Positions 37,395 through 45,830 are shown, numbered from the stretch's first letter. The stretch: 64,000 bases of DNA from Leisingera sp. ANG-M1 (GCF_000813745.1 NZ_JWLC01000011.1:87418-151417), one strand, 5' to 3'. Notes: generated by a model from the letters alone, not told the origin. Translations and numbers: made by a program.

Positions 37395-37415
37395 GGTACC
37401 CCCTTTTCGCGCTGG

Positions 37416-38546
37416 TCAGTTGACAAAGGCCGACCGCTTGCGCGTGCGCAGCTGTTTCAGTTTGCGTGCTTTGGCCCCTACCGGGCGCAACAGTTCCTGC
37501 GCGGCGAGCAGCAGATCGGCATAACCGTAGCGGCGGCAGATGCGCAGGCGCTGAAAGCTTTCAAACTCATCCGCCAGCCGGTCCAGGAACGGCGTCGAAC
37601 GCAGCAGGTTGGAATAGTGAATGCCCCGGTCAGCCGCGGCCGTCACACCCTGCCAGGACATGATCCGCCCCGGCGACAATTTGCGGAAACGCTCGTCGAA
37701 ATCGAGGATCAGCCCATAGGTAGTGTTGCCCGCATCCAGGCAGATGCAGCTCCCCGCTTCCTGGCCATCTATCACCAGCAGCTGCACAACCATCGTGCCG
37801 CGGGGCGACATCCGCCGCCAAAGCTCTTGAAAAAACTGCCGGGTGCGGGCGTCGGTGCCTATGTCGGTGCCCATCCTGGCCTTCCAGGTCCGCGCCGACA
37901 AATCCAGCGCGGCCTCCAAGATGCGTTTCTGTTCGGCGCCCGGAGCGGCAGCCATCAGAATGCTGTGCTCCTGTTTCTGCAGAGCGCGCTTGCAGGCGCG
38001 CAGAGATTTGCGGAAATCCCGGCTGCGGCGGGCAAGGCAGGCTTCCCAGCCATCGTCGTGACGGCAGACACCCGCGCGGATCTCGCCGCGCTGGCGGCTG
38101 CGGAGCCGGCCACCGGAAAGGCTGGCCCGGATCCACCCGTAACCGCCCGCCGTCCGCATCGGCGTCAGATCGGAGACGTCCCAGTCGCGGGCGGCGAGGA
38201 GGTCCTCCATCAGCGCAGCGGCATCCGCCTCCTGACCCGGCGCGGCCAGCACGTCGTGAAATCCGGCCCGGTCGCTGCAGAGCATTGACAGTCTGCGCAG
38301 GTGGGGGCCGCCGTTCCACAACGGCGCGCGCTTTATCCCCAGCGGCAGTGCAGCCGTAAGCTGCCCGTCCCGCCAGCTGCAGCCGAACCTCGGCTGTGCG
38401 CCCCTGCCGAAGGCGGTGCTCCAGGCCAGGATCCAGTCCATCGAAGAAAACGGTCCCCCGCCTGACGCCTGGTGCAGCTCATCCCATGCAGGCTGCAGCG
38501 CCTCCAGCGCGCCAAGATCCGTTATGATTTCCGTCCTCGCAGCCAC
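37416..38546 (-). CDS. CelD/BcsL-type GNAT acyltransferase
   Basis: 376 aa from the GTG at 38546; the frame is open to a GTG at 38648, and neither start has a good ribosome site, so the N-terminus is uncertain. Family features: FSSMDWILAWSTAFGRG, then RRSRDFRKSLRACKRALQKQ near residue 180, DGQEAGSCICLDAGNTTYGL and LDFDERFRKLSPGRIMSW near 295. It is the fourth enzyme of this type in the locus and is transcribed with the ExoF-like gene (21-base gap). Confidence 0.76.
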   Translation of the reverse strand: MAARTEIITDLGALEALQPAWDELHQASGGGPFSSMDWILAWSTAFGRGAQPRFGCSWRDGQLTAALPLGIKRAPLWNGGPHLRRLSMLCSDRAGFHDVLAAPGQEADAAALMEDLLAARDWDVSDLTPMRTAGGYGWIRASLSGGRLRSRQRGEIRAGVCRHDDGWEACLARRSRDFRKSLRACKRALQKQEHSILMAAAPGAEQKRILEAALDLSARTWKARMGTDIGTDARTRQFFQELWRRMSPRGTMVVQLLVIDGQEAGSCICLDAGNTTYGLILDFDERFRKLSPGRIMSWQGVTAAADRGIHYSNLLRSTPFLDRLADEFESFQRLRICRRYGYADLLLAAQELLRPVGAKARKLKQLRTRKRSAFVN

Positions 38547-38588
38547 AACACCCGCCGCACACCTATACACACCCCTTAGCAACCTAGA

Positions 38589-38600
38589 GGGCAATTGCCC
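38589..38600. promoter_or_regulatory. 12-bp palindrome upstream of the acyltransferase/ExoF operon
   Basis: GGGCAATTGCCC is a perfect palindrome 43 bases upstream of the likely start of the acyltransferase gene, in an otherwise featureless gap (38547-38930). It could be an operator; no regulator is identified. Confidence 0.35.
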
Positions 38601-38930
38601 CTTGTCCACGCGCAGGCGCCAGAAAACGCAGCCGCCGCTGCTGCGCACCGCAGTCAGGGCACAGTTTGCAAGGGCTGCTGCAGCTCATTTGCCGGGCGCA
38701 GGCAGAAACTTGCGAAACCGGGTCTGGCGCTTGAGCGGAGAAAGGACCAGCGTTCAGGCGGAGCGGCAAAATGCCGAAGCCAAACCCTGGTTCCGGCAGG
38801 GCAGCGCCGGAATTTGCCGATTGGGCACAAGGGGATAGCGGTGGCAGCAGGCAGGCCCTAGCTCTAGGCCACGGCACGCGGAACACCGCGGCCTCAGGAA
38901 GAAAACTAAAACATGAATGGAGTGTCTCAC

Positions 38931-39179
38931 ATGAAAAAATTCGCGCTGACCGCCGCCGCCCTTGCTGTTCTCGCCGCCTCGCCGCTGGCAGCGATGGAAG
39001 CCATCACCGAAGCCGATGCTGATGGCAACGGCACCTATTCGCTGGAAGAGCTGCAGGCGGCCTTTCCGGATCTGACCGCAGAAACCTTTGCCACCATCGA
39101 CGCCAATGCTGATGGCGAAGCCGACCTGGCCGAGGTTCAGGCAGCGGCAGAAGCCGGCCTTCTGGCAACTGCCGGCTGA
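38931..39179 (+). CDS. Small secreted EF-hand calcium-binding protein
   Basis: 82 aa. A Sec signal peptide (about 1-20, ASPLAAMEA region) is followed by two EF-hand loops. The first, DADGNGTYSLEE near residue 28, has all acidic/oxygen ligands including the terminal Glu; the second, DANADGEADLAE near 57, is also complete. The start at 38931 has GGAG eight bases upstream; the upstream ATG at 38913 is less likely. Acidic, small, periplasmic. It is a stand-alone gene with its own terminator. Possibly a calcium buffer or sensor; partner unknown. Confidence 0.82.
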   Translation: MKKFALTAAALAVLAASPLAAMEAITEADADGNGTYSLEELQAAFPDLTAETFATIDANADGEADLAEVQAAAEAGLLATAG

Positions 39180-39257
39180 TGCCGCGGCAAGGCGGCTCCC
39201 CCCAATACCCCGGGCCGCCTTGCCACCTCTTGTCCCGCCCGATGGTAAATGGTGTCC

Positions 39258-39286
39258 AGGCTCTGCTTTTTGCAGGGCCTTTTTTC
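39258..39286 (+). terminator. Rho-independent terminator of the EF-hand gene
   Basis: GGCTCTGC (39259-39266) pairs with GCAGGGCC (39272-39279; one G-T pair), loop TTTTT, then a run of six T. It is a classical strong terminator. Confidence 0.85.
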
Positions 39287-39300
39287 CGTTTCAGCCGTGT

Positions 39301-39525
39301 TCAGCTGCCGCCGGCCTGCTGCTTCAGAAGCTCGATGTGGCGGGCAAAGGCGGAGGTGACCGGCACGCCCAGCAGCAGCCCCCAGGCAACAGATTCATGC
39401 GGCGTCAGCACCCGCCCCCCGATCCAGCTGGCGATCAGCGAAGCAAAGAAGATGTTGACCGCTGCCGCACCCGCCCCGAACGGGTAGAGCGCCGCCAGCA
39501 GCCGCCAGGAGGGCTGCGGGGTCAT
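39301..39525 (-). CDS. Small membrane protein at the end of the nor operon
   Basis: 74 aa with two hydrophobic segments (about 8-32 and 42-60). It is the last gene of norCBQD and its ATG overlaps the stop of the 57-aa gene before it (ATGA). Rhodobacter-type nor operons end in two small genes (nnrT, nnrU) and Paracoccus types in norE/norF, so it may be one of these; I cannot decide from sequence alone. It is likely a membrane accessory of NO reductase assembly or NO response. Confidence 0.7.
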   Translation of the reverse strand: MTPQPSWRLLAALYPFGAGAAAVNIFFASLIASWIGGRVLTPHESVAWGLLLGVPVTSAFARHIELLKQQAGGS

Positions 39526-39695
39526 CGCCGGCTCACCAGGTATTGCACCAGGCCAAGGCTGATGATCAGGGCAATCGAGGCTGCCAGGAACCAGATCTCT
39601 GCGGTTTCGGTCTGCGGCTGCGGGATGGGGCGTTCAAAGGTGGCGGCAAAGGCGCTGTAGGGGGCCAGCAGGGCCAGAGCGAGGAAATGTTTCAT
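39522..39695 (-). CDS. 57-aa secreted or single-span membrane protein in the nor operon (NnrT-like?)
   Basis: 57 aa: signal-like N-terminus (about 1-17, ending AFAA), a short Pro/Gln linker (RPIPQPQTETAEIW) and a membrane helix (about 32-50) with a basic end (SRR). It begins one base after the norD stop codon and overlaps the next gene by ATGA, so it is translated with the operon. It is easily missed because of its length. The layout resembles the small NnrT-type protein of Rhodobacter nor operons, but that is a tentative assignment. Confidence 0.65.
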   Translation of the reverse strand: MKHFLALALLAPYSAFAATFERPIPQPQTETAEIWFLAASIALIISLGLVQYLVSRR

Positions 39696-39696
39696 C

Positions 39697-41577
39697 TCAG
39701 TGCTCCATGGTTAGGGATTGATAGATCTCCGGCAGCGCGCGCGGCAGCCGGGCCGGATCAGGCAGCAGCGTGAACCCGGCGCGCCCGAAGATGCGGGCAA
39801 ACCAGTCCTGTCCGTCGGCGTCAATCACCACGCCATGCACGGATTGCCCCAAAGCGCGGGCTTCGCGCACCGCCATACGGCTGTCCTCGATGCCGTGCAC
39901 GCCCTCATAGTGATCCAGATCGTTGGGTTTGCCGTCAGTCAGCACCAAGAGAAGGCGGCGTTCGGCACCTTCCTCGGCCAGCTGGGCGGAGGCATGGCGG
40001 ATAGCAGCCCCAAGCCTGGTGTAATGGCCGGGTTTGAAGCCGCCGATCCGGGCGGTGACGATGTCAGACATCGGTTCCGCGAACGCCTTGGCGCGGGTCA
40101 GGAACACGCGGTCGCGGCGCAGGGAAGAGAACCCCCAGATGCCCAGCCGGTCGCCCGCGGTGGCGATGCCGCCTGCCAGAGCCGCAAGAGATTCGCGGGC
40201 AGTTTCGATGACCGGGCGGTCGCCAACCGTGGCCTCGGTGGAGCGGGAGCAATCCATCAGCACCGCCACGCTCAAATCGCGGGCCATCGGGCGGCTGGCC
40301 TGCCAGACCCGGTCGCTGCCCTGCTGGCCGCAGGCCAGATCGACATGGGATTTCACCACCGCTTCCAGATCCAGCTCGTCGCCGTCCAGCTGCCGAGGCA
40401 GCATCACCCGGCGCGGGTGCAGCGGCGCAAACTGACGGCGCACGCGGGACACCAGCCGCGGATCGGGATGGAAGCTGTCGGCGGATTTGCCTTCGGCTTC
40501 CAGGACGCAAGTGTGCGCGGGCATGTGCTTGCCCAGCCGGTGGTTCCATTCGGGATAGGTGAACTGCCCCGCCAGCCGCTCATGCTCAGCATCCAGCGGC
40601 GACAGGTCCAGCGAGACGCGCAGCCGCGAGGCCGCCCGCTTCATATGCTGCGAGAGGGTAAGGTTGTCCTGATCCTCCGCCGCTTTCTGCGCATTCTCGT
40701 TGTCGTCGTCATCGACCATGCGGTTGATGTTCAGACTTTCGGCCCAGGACAGGATGGATTCAAACCGGTGGACGATAAAGCTGTCCTTGCGCCGGGTCTG
40801 GTCCTGATCCTGGCGCTTGGCCGTTTTGCGGCTGGAGATGGCGAGGCCAGGGGTTTTCATCTCCTCATCCGCTGCGGGGGCCGCCCCCCTGCCCGCCTGC
40901 GGTGCGGTCAAACGCAGCCAGAAGGGCACCGGCTGATAAGTCCGGTAGCCGCGCGGCGCGGTGCAGGTGCAGGGCTCGGCGATCCGGCAGTCAGAACCGA
41001 TCTGATCCAGCACCATCCGCTCGATCCGGGCTTCGAACCTCGGCAGGCCGCTGCGTTTGCGGGTTTCGGCGATATGGGCACAGAACCCAGCATGGGCAGA
41101 CCGCAGCCCTGGACAGGCGGCAAATACCTTGTCCGCGGCACGGGCATTGGCTGCGACTTCGAGCTGATCAGCCTGATAGCGGTCTTCATTCCGCTCAGGC
41201 AATTCGACCGAGGCGGCCATTGCAGCCAGCCACAGATAGGCCTGGCGGTTCAGTTCCCGGCTGGGAAAGGCTGCAATCTCCGGCGGCAGGCGCAGACGTT
41301 CACCGTCGAAGCTGGCCACATGTACCATTTCCCGCGGGGTTCCGATGCGGCGCAGCCGGTCCGGACGGTGGTCCGACAGCACCGCCGGCGCCGCTTGGAT
41401 CTCCACGCCTCCGCCGCCGCCCACTGCCCGGAACAACGCCGCCACGCTGGCGCGCATGTCCTCGAACCGGATAGTGTGTCCGGCCCCGTCATCAGCGGCG
41501 CCGATCCGTGTGGCCATGCCGTGCCACAGATTGCCAACCGTCTCCTCGGGTTCCAGCAGGTCGCGCGCATGGATCAT
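39697..41577 (-). CDS. norD: Nitric oxide reductase activation protein NorD
   Basis: 626 aa. A large N-terminal region precedes a C-terminal von Willebrand A domain (about 430-626) with the MIDAS motif in LSVAVLMDCSRSTEATVGD (DxSxS as DCSRS), a conserved FSSLRRD segment and LVLTDGKPNDLDHYEG. NorD works with the MoxR-type ATPase NorQ to mature NO reductase, probably by inserting its non-heme iron. Start at 41577 lies 4 bases after norQ; the frame extends upstream into norQ without homology. It is the fourth gene of norCBQD. Confidence 0.92.
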   Translation of the reverse strand: MIHARDLLEPEETVGNLWHGMATRIGAADDGAGHTIRFEDMRASVAALFRAVGGGGGVEIQAAPAVLSDHRPDRLRRIGTPREMVHVASFDGERLRLPPEIAAFPSRELNRQAYLWLAAMAASVELPERNEDRYQADQLEVAANARAADKVFAACPGLRSAHAGFCAHIAETRKRSGLPRFEARIERMVLDQIGSDCRIAEPCTCTAPRGYRTYQPVPFWLRLTAPQAGRGAAPAADEEMKTPGLAISSRKTAKRQDQDQTRRKDSFIVHRFESILSWAESLNINRMVDDDDNENAQKAAEDQDNLTLSQHMKRAASRLRVSLDLSPLDAEHERLAGQFTYPEWNHRLGKHMPAHTCVLEAEGKSADSFHPDPRLVSRVRRQFAPLHPRRVMLPRQLDGDELDLEAVVKSHVDLACGQQGSDRVWQASRPMARDLSVAVLMDCSRSTEATVGDRPVIETARESLAALAGGIATAGDRLGIWGFSSLRRDRVFLTRAKAFAEPMSDIVTARIGGFKPGHYTRLGAAIRHASAQLAEEGAERRLLLVLTDGKPNDLDHYEGVHGIEDSRMAVREARALGQSVHGVVIDADGQDWFARIFGRAGFTLLPDPARLPRALPEIYQSLTMEH

Positions 41578-41581
41578 GGCA

Positions 41582-42376
41582 TCACCCGTAGACGCTGGCG
41601 GCGAGATCGCGCAGCGCTTGGCAGACGTCCTCCTCGTCGCTGAGAGGTTCGATGATGGCGGCTTCGACCGCACGCTCGACGCGCATGCCCTTGGCGATCA
41701 GCGTCGCGGCGTAGATCAGCAAGCGGGTGGAGACACCTTCCTCCAGGTCCATGCCTGAGAGCCTGCGGATATGGCCTGCCAGCCGTACCAGCGCGGCGGA
41801 GCGGTCCTCGTCCAGCCCGCTCTCAGAGGCAACCACCGCGGTCTCGGCAGAGGCTTCCGGGAAGCCGAAGCTGACCGACAGGAACCGCTGCCGGGTCGAG
41901 GGCTTCAGCTTTTTCAGGATGTTCTGGTAGCCGGGGTTGTAGCTCGCGACCAGCATGAAGGGTTTGGGCGCGGCCAGTTCCTCGCCGGTGCGGTCGATGA
42001 CCAGGCGGCGGCGGTCGTCGGTCAGCGGGTGCAGCACCACCGCCACGTCCTTCCTGGCCTCGACCACCTCATCGAGGTAGCAGATGCCGCCCTCGCGCAC
42101 CGCACGGGTCAGCGGGCCGTCGGTCCAGACCGTCTCGCCGCCCTTCAAGAGGTAACGCCCGATCAGGTCAGCGGCCGACAGGTCGTCGTGGCAGGCAACG
42201 GTGTGGAGGGGCAGCCCGAGCCGGGCTGCCATATGTTCCACGAACCGGGTTTTGCCGCAGCCGGTGGGCCCCTTCAGAAGAAGGGGCAGACCGTTGGCTT
42301 GGGCCATCTCGAAGACGGTGAATTCATCGCCTGCGGGACGGTAGAAGGGGACGGAGGGCATGTTCATCGCGTTCAT
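41582..42376 (-). CDS. norQ: Nitric oxide reductase activation ATPase NorQ (MoxR-type AAA+)
   Basis: 264 aa. Walker A GPTGCGKT near residue 37, Walker B GICYLDEVVEARKDV near 100, sensor-1 type MLVASYNPGYQ near 145, and arginine-finger region KKLKPSTRQRF. This is the chaperone-like AAA+ partner of NorD needed for active NorBC. The first ATG (42376) has GGGAGAG six bases upstream; two further in-frame ATGs follow closely. It sits 3 bases after norB. Confidence 0.93.
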   Translation of the reverse strand: MNAMNMPSVPFYRPAGDEFTVFEMAQANGLPLLLKGPTGCGKTRFVEHMAARLGLPLHTVACHDDLSAADLIGRYLLKGGETVWTDGPLTRAVREGGICYLDEVVEARKDVAVVLHPLTDDRRRLVIDRTGEELAAPKPFMLVASYNPGYQNILKKLKPSTRQRFLSVSFGFPEASAETAVVASESGLDEDRSAALVRLAGHIRRLSGMDLEEGVSTRLLIYAATLIAKGMRVERAVEAAIIEPLSDEEDVCQALRDLAASVYG

Positions 42377-42379
42377 GGC

Positions 42380-43723
42380 TTACTCTCCCGGTACGGCCGC
42401 GGGGCCGGGTTTGATTATCTCGCGGCGGACCACGACGGTTGCATAGATGAACAGCAATGCGCCGAGGACCACGGCAACGCCAGAGCCGAGACGCATCAGG
42501 TAGAAGATGCCGAGCTGGTCCTGCACATCCATGTAGTAGTCGCCGATGATGCGCTGCATGTGGGTCTGGATGGTGCCGGCAAAGGTCAGCACGAAGGTCA
42601 TGAAGGCCATGCCGCCGGTCATCAGCCAGAAGGAGGCCATGTTCAGCACCTGGTTATAGGGGTCGCGGTTGCGCAGTTGCGGCATCGCATAGGTGAACAT
42701 CGCCAGGTTCATCGCCACATAGGCGCCATAGAAGGCCAGGTGGCCGTGGGCGGCGGTGATCTGGGTGCCGTGGGTATAATAGTTCACCCCGTGCAGCGTG
42801 TGCAGGAAACCCCAGACGCCGGCCCCGAAGAAGGCCACGGTGGAGGCGCCGAGCGACCACAGCAATGCGGCCTTGTTCGGGTGATTCTTGCGGCCTTTCC
42901 ACACCATGACGAAGGCAAAGCTCATCATTGCGAAGAACGGTATCACCTCAAGGGTCGAGAAGATCGAGCCGATCCACTGCCAGTAGCCAGGGGTGCCGAT
43001 CCAGAAGAAGTGGTGGCCGGTGCCGAGGATGCCGGAGAACAGCGCCAGGGCAACGATGACATAGAGCCATTTCTCCACAACTTCGCGGTCGACGCCGGTC
43101 AGTTTCAGCATCAGGTAGCCGAGGATCGCGGCCATCACCAGCTCCCAGGTCGCTTCCACCCACAGGTGGACGACGAACCACCAGTACATCTTGTCGAGCG
43201 ACAGGTTGTCGGGGTTGATAAAGGCAAAGATCCACAGGAGCGACAGCAGCCACAGGCCCATCAGCAAGATGTTGGTGATCGCGGTCTTGCGGCCCGCCAG
43301 CACGGTGAGCGAGATGTTCACGAGGAAGATCACCGCCGCAACCAGGATGCCGAACTTGACCCACAGGGGCTGCTCCAGGAACTCCCGCCCGCCGTGGATG
43401 CCGGCCAGGTAGGAGACCACCGCGCCCAGCGTGCCGACGACCAGAATAGCCAGCTGGATATAGGCCAGCTTGACCGAAAAGATCTCACGCTCGGATTCCT
43501 CGGGGATTAGATAGTAGGCAGCGCCGAAGAAGCCCAGCAGCAGCCAGACTACCAGCGCGTTGGTGTGCAGCATCCGCACAATGTTGAATGGCAGAAGCTC
43601 GCTCAGCGTGTTGGGCCAGACATAGATCCAGCCGGCCAGCAGCCCGCCCAGAACCTGAACGGCAAACAGGGCCATCGCCACCATGAAATAGGCGTAGGCC
43701 ACTTTTTGTGATTGGTATTTCAT
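42380..43723 (-). CDS. norB: Nitric oxide reductase large subunit NorB
   Basis: 447 aa, the usual cNorB length, with twelve membrane segments. Heme-copper oxidase family without the Tyr-His crosslink: the metal-binding histidines are seen in RMLHTNALVVW near residue 53, LWVEATWELVMAA (the Glu-rich active-site region) and GTGHHFFWIG near 255 (HH pair), and in HGHLAFYGAYVAMN near 345. It reduces 2 NO to N2O with electrons from NorC, at the cytoplasmic membrane. Starts behind GGGAGA. Confidence 0.95.
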   Translation of the reverse strand: MKYQSQKVAYAYFMVAMALFAVQVLGGLLAGWIYVWPNTLSELLPFNIVRMLHTNALVVWLLLGFFGAAYYLIPEESEREIFSVKLAYIQLAILVVGTLGAVVSYLAGIHGGREFLEQPLWVKFGILVAAVIFLVNISLTVLAGRKTAITNILLMGLWLLSLLWIFAFINPDNLSLDKMYWWFVVHLWVEATWELVMAAILGYLMLKLTGVDREVVEKWLYVIVALALFSGILGTGHHFFWIGTPGYWQWIGSIFSTLEVIPFFAMMSFAFVMVWKGRKNHPNKAALLWSLGASTVAFFGAGVWGFLHTLHGVNYYTHGTQITAAHGHLAFYGAYVAMNLAMFTYAMPQLRNRDPYNQVLNMASFWLMTGGMAFMTFVLTFAGTIQTHMQRIIGDYYMDVQDQLGIFYLMRLGSGVAVVLGALLFIYATVVVRREIIKPGPAAVPGE

Positions 43724-43735
43724 AGCTTTTCTCCC

Positions 43736-44188
43736 TCAGCCCGCGTCATTCGGCGGCCAGTTCTGGGTATCGGTCTGATCTGCCCAGCGCAGGAATTCGG
43801 ACAAGGCCTTGGTCTCTTCCTCGGTGAGTTCAAAGAACGGCATCTGGCGGCGGCCCTCGACGCCGGAGGGCTGCGACTTCATCCAGCCGTCGAGCATCTC
43901 ATAGGCGCCTTCGGGGTCGTCCAGCACGCCCCAGCGGGTCATCACGTTGCCAACCTCGGGGGCGAAATAGGCGCCCTCGCCATGCAGCGTGTGGCAGTTG
44001 ATGCAGGAGTGCCGCTCCCACACGTGCTTGCCCTGGCGCACCGCATTGGTCAGCTCCATGCCGGCTGTGGAGGTGTTCACGATGTAGCGGTGGCTGTGAA
44101 CGGTCATGGCCAGAAACACGACGACGAAGAACAGGGAGCCCCCGTAAAACACGTTTCTGGCCCGCGACTTGGTAAGGATCTCTGACAT
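43736..44188 (-). CDS. norC: Nitric oxide reductase cytochrome c subunit NorC
   Basis: 150 aa. A single N-terminal membrane anchor (about 13-31), then the heme c site CINCH at residues 62-66, and an axial Met candidate in RRQMPFFELTEEE near 115. The length and layout are typical of NorC. First gene of norCBQD, 12 bases before norB. A TTG-N8-CAA site lies 62 bases upstream of its start, so it is probably induced by NO through the NnrR-type regulator nearby. Confidence 0.95.
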   Translation of the reverse strand: MSEILTKSRARNVFYGGSLFFVVVFLAMTVHSHRYIVNTSTAGMELTNAVRQGKHVWERHSCINCHTLHGEGAYFAPEVGNVMTRWGVLDDPEGAYEMLDGWMKSQPSGVEGRRQMPFFELTEEETKALSEFLRWADQTDTQNWPPNDAG

Positions 44189-44249
44189 ATCGCCATCCTG
44201 AAAGCAGTTGCGGATGTGCTATGCCTACCCCCGCACCGGGCCGCGGATG

Positions 44250-44263
44250 TTGTTTGAACGCAA
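44250..44263 (-). promoter_or_regulatory. Candidate NnrR/Fnr-type box upstream of norC
   Basis: On the norC strand the site reads TTGCGTTCAAACAA, i.e. TTG-N8-CAA with a TTGCG left half as in NnrR sites. If it acts as a class II activator site (centre at -41.5), the transcript would start about 27 bases before the norC ATG. The rest of the 426-base gap 44189-44614 shows no gene. Confidence 0.6.
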
Positions 44264-44614
44264 AGAGCGCACGTTTCTGCTGCACGCAAAATGCTGGAAA
44301 AGCCGATATCCCTGCGCGCGCCGGTTCCGACAGCTCCGGCCTGCCGCGCTCTGAGTTGATCCACCATTTGCCAGCTGCGCGGGTGGGGCCTGCGGCGTCA
44401 GATACTTTACAGCGCCTGCCCGGCCGCCCTGCTCCACAGGCTTATCAATGCTTGCCGGGACTCAGGCTGGAAGAGAAGGAGCTTCGGGTGCAGCCGAGCG
44501 GGTGCAGCTGCGTGCAGACCGCTTGCTGGCAGGAATGACCGCTGCGAGCCCAAGTGACAAATTCTGCACATACTCTCAATGTCTGCTTTCAGACCGCAGC
44601 AATGACACGAGGTG

Positions 44615-45049
44615 ATGATTGACATGTTTGGATTTAGCCGGCGTTCAAAGGCTATGCCCGCCCTTGAGGGTCACTTGAAATGGTGGGTCATCGAAAGCGA
44701 GCGGTTTAACCTCGCCTCGAAAACATCGTTTAGAGTCTTCGAAGCTGTGGTTGCGCAGAGCCAAGAAATGGCAATCGAGAATTTGAGGGTTTCCGATGAG
44801 AAACTGGATGAATCCCTCATGGCAGCTGCGATTCAGGCGGGCAAGATCGAAGATGAATTCGATTGGGAACCCGTCAGTACACTTGTGCGACACATGTCAG
44901 TGTCATCGGTGACGACCCAAGCAGAAGTTGCTGAACGCGATGAGGTTCTTCTAGACATGCTTCGTGATCACGAATTCTATTTGGACGACTTTCGGGACGA
45001 TCCGCAAATGTCCGTCGGTGGCGGAGTGTACGACTTGCCAAAAACCTAA
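44615..45049 (+). CDS. Unknown acidic protein between norC and nnrR
   Basis: 144 aa, start uncertain (GTG 44612, ATG 44615 or ATG 44624). It is acidic and alpha-helical by appearance, with two amphipathic stretches (about 25-75 and 90-125), no membrane segment and no motif I recognise. Its GC content is clearly below that of the neighbours, which suggests later acquisition. It is transcribed away from norC and toward nnrR (tail to tail with nnrR). Function unknown; the coding call rests on the open frame and a GAGG element near the start. Confidence 0.55.
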   Translation: MIDMFGFSRRSKAMPALEGHLKWWVIESERFNLASKTSFRVFEAVVAQSQEMAIENLRVSDEKLDESLMAAAIQAGKIEDEFDWEPVSTLVRHMSVSSVTTQAEVAERDEVLLDMLRDHEFYLDDFRDDPQMSVGGGVYDLPKT

Positions 45050-45105
45050 GCAGACTCTTTAGAGGTTCCAGCCTGCATGCGCGGCGAACTGCTTTAAAAG
45101 CCTGG

Positions 45106-45801
45106 TTACGCCTGCGCCCCGGTCAAGGCCTCCAGCCTCTGCACGTCCGTGACAACGATGTGCTTACGGGTGGAGTGCACGATGCCGTCTTTCTCCCACG
45201 CCGACAGCAGGCGGCTGACTGTGTGCAGCGTGGTGCCGGTCATCTCAGAAATATTGCGGCGGGTAACCGGGAAGGCGATCTCGATCCCCTCTGCCACCGG
45301 GCGGCCCGACTGCTGCGTCATCCGCAGCAGCGCCGCTGCCACCCGCTGCTCCACTGCTTGGGTGGCAAGCTCGGCGATACGGGTCTGCATCTCGCCCAGC
45401 CGGGCTCCCAGGGTCTTATAGCTTTCGGTGGCAAAGCCCTGGTATTTGGCGGTGAACTCCGCCCACAGCCGTACCGGCCATGACAGTGCCAGCACTTCCG
45501 ATGCCGCCACCGCAGTGGCCGGGTAGGTGTCCCGGTTCAGGGCCGGTGCAATGCCGAACAGCTGACCAGGAGAGATATGCAGCGCGATGATCTGCTCTCC
45601 TTCAAGCGTCGTTTTCACCACCCGGATATGGCCGTCCAGCAGCAGGTGGAACCGATCTGCGTCGTGACCTTCACGGAAGATCTCGCTGCCCTCGTCGTAG
45701 CGTTTGGGCAGCGCCTGATCGAGGATTTCGCGGATCTGCACGCGGGACAGCAGGCTGAAGGGGGGCAAGCCGGTCAGGAGGCTTTCATCGAGCTTTGGCA
45801 A
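45106..45801 (-). CDS. nnrR: Crp/Fnr-family regulator, NnrR/DNR type
   Basis: 231 aa from a TTG start; upstream the frame closes 45 bases earlier and offers no ATG or GTG. A cyclic-nucleotide-binding-like domain (about 15-120) is joined by a long helix to a winged HTH (about 155-225) with NISEMTGTTLHTVSRLLSAW as recognition helix. The N-terminus lacks the Cys cluster of true Fnr, as expected for NO-responsive NnrR/DNR proteins. Its position, facing nnrS and close to norCBQD, supports a role as NO-dependent activator of both. Symbol is by context. Confidence 0.8.
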   Translation of the reverse strand: MPKLDESLLTGLPPFSLLSRVQIREILDQALPKRYDEGSEIFREGHDADRFHLLLDGHIRVVKTTLEGEQIIALHISPGQLFGIAPALNRDTYPATAVAASEVLALSWPVRLWAEFTAKYQGFATESYKTLGARLGEMQTRIAELATQAVEQRVAAALLRMTQQSGRPVAEGIEIAFPVTRRNISEMTGTTLHTVSRLLSAWEKDGIVHSTRKHIVVTDVQRLEALTGAQA

Positions 45802-45816
45802 AAAGGCACCGCAAGT

Positions 45817-45830
45817 TTGAGGAAGGACAA
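45817..45830. promoter_or_regulatory. Weak TTG-N8-CAA site between nnrR and nnrS
   Basis: TTGAGGAAGGACAA matches only the outer half-sites of the NnrR/Fnr consensus. It lies 16 bases before the nnrR start and about 190 bases before nnrS, so it could be an autoregulatory site; its inner bases are not symmetric. Confidence 0.35.

Noticed and set aside
39718-41643. 641-codon plus-strand frame opposite norD
   Set aside because: Antisense shadow of norD; composition is typical of GC-rich antisense frames.
41771-43510. 579-codon plus-strand frame opposite norB/norQ
   Set aside because: Very rich in His/Gln/Asp/Gly, antisense to well-supported nor genes.
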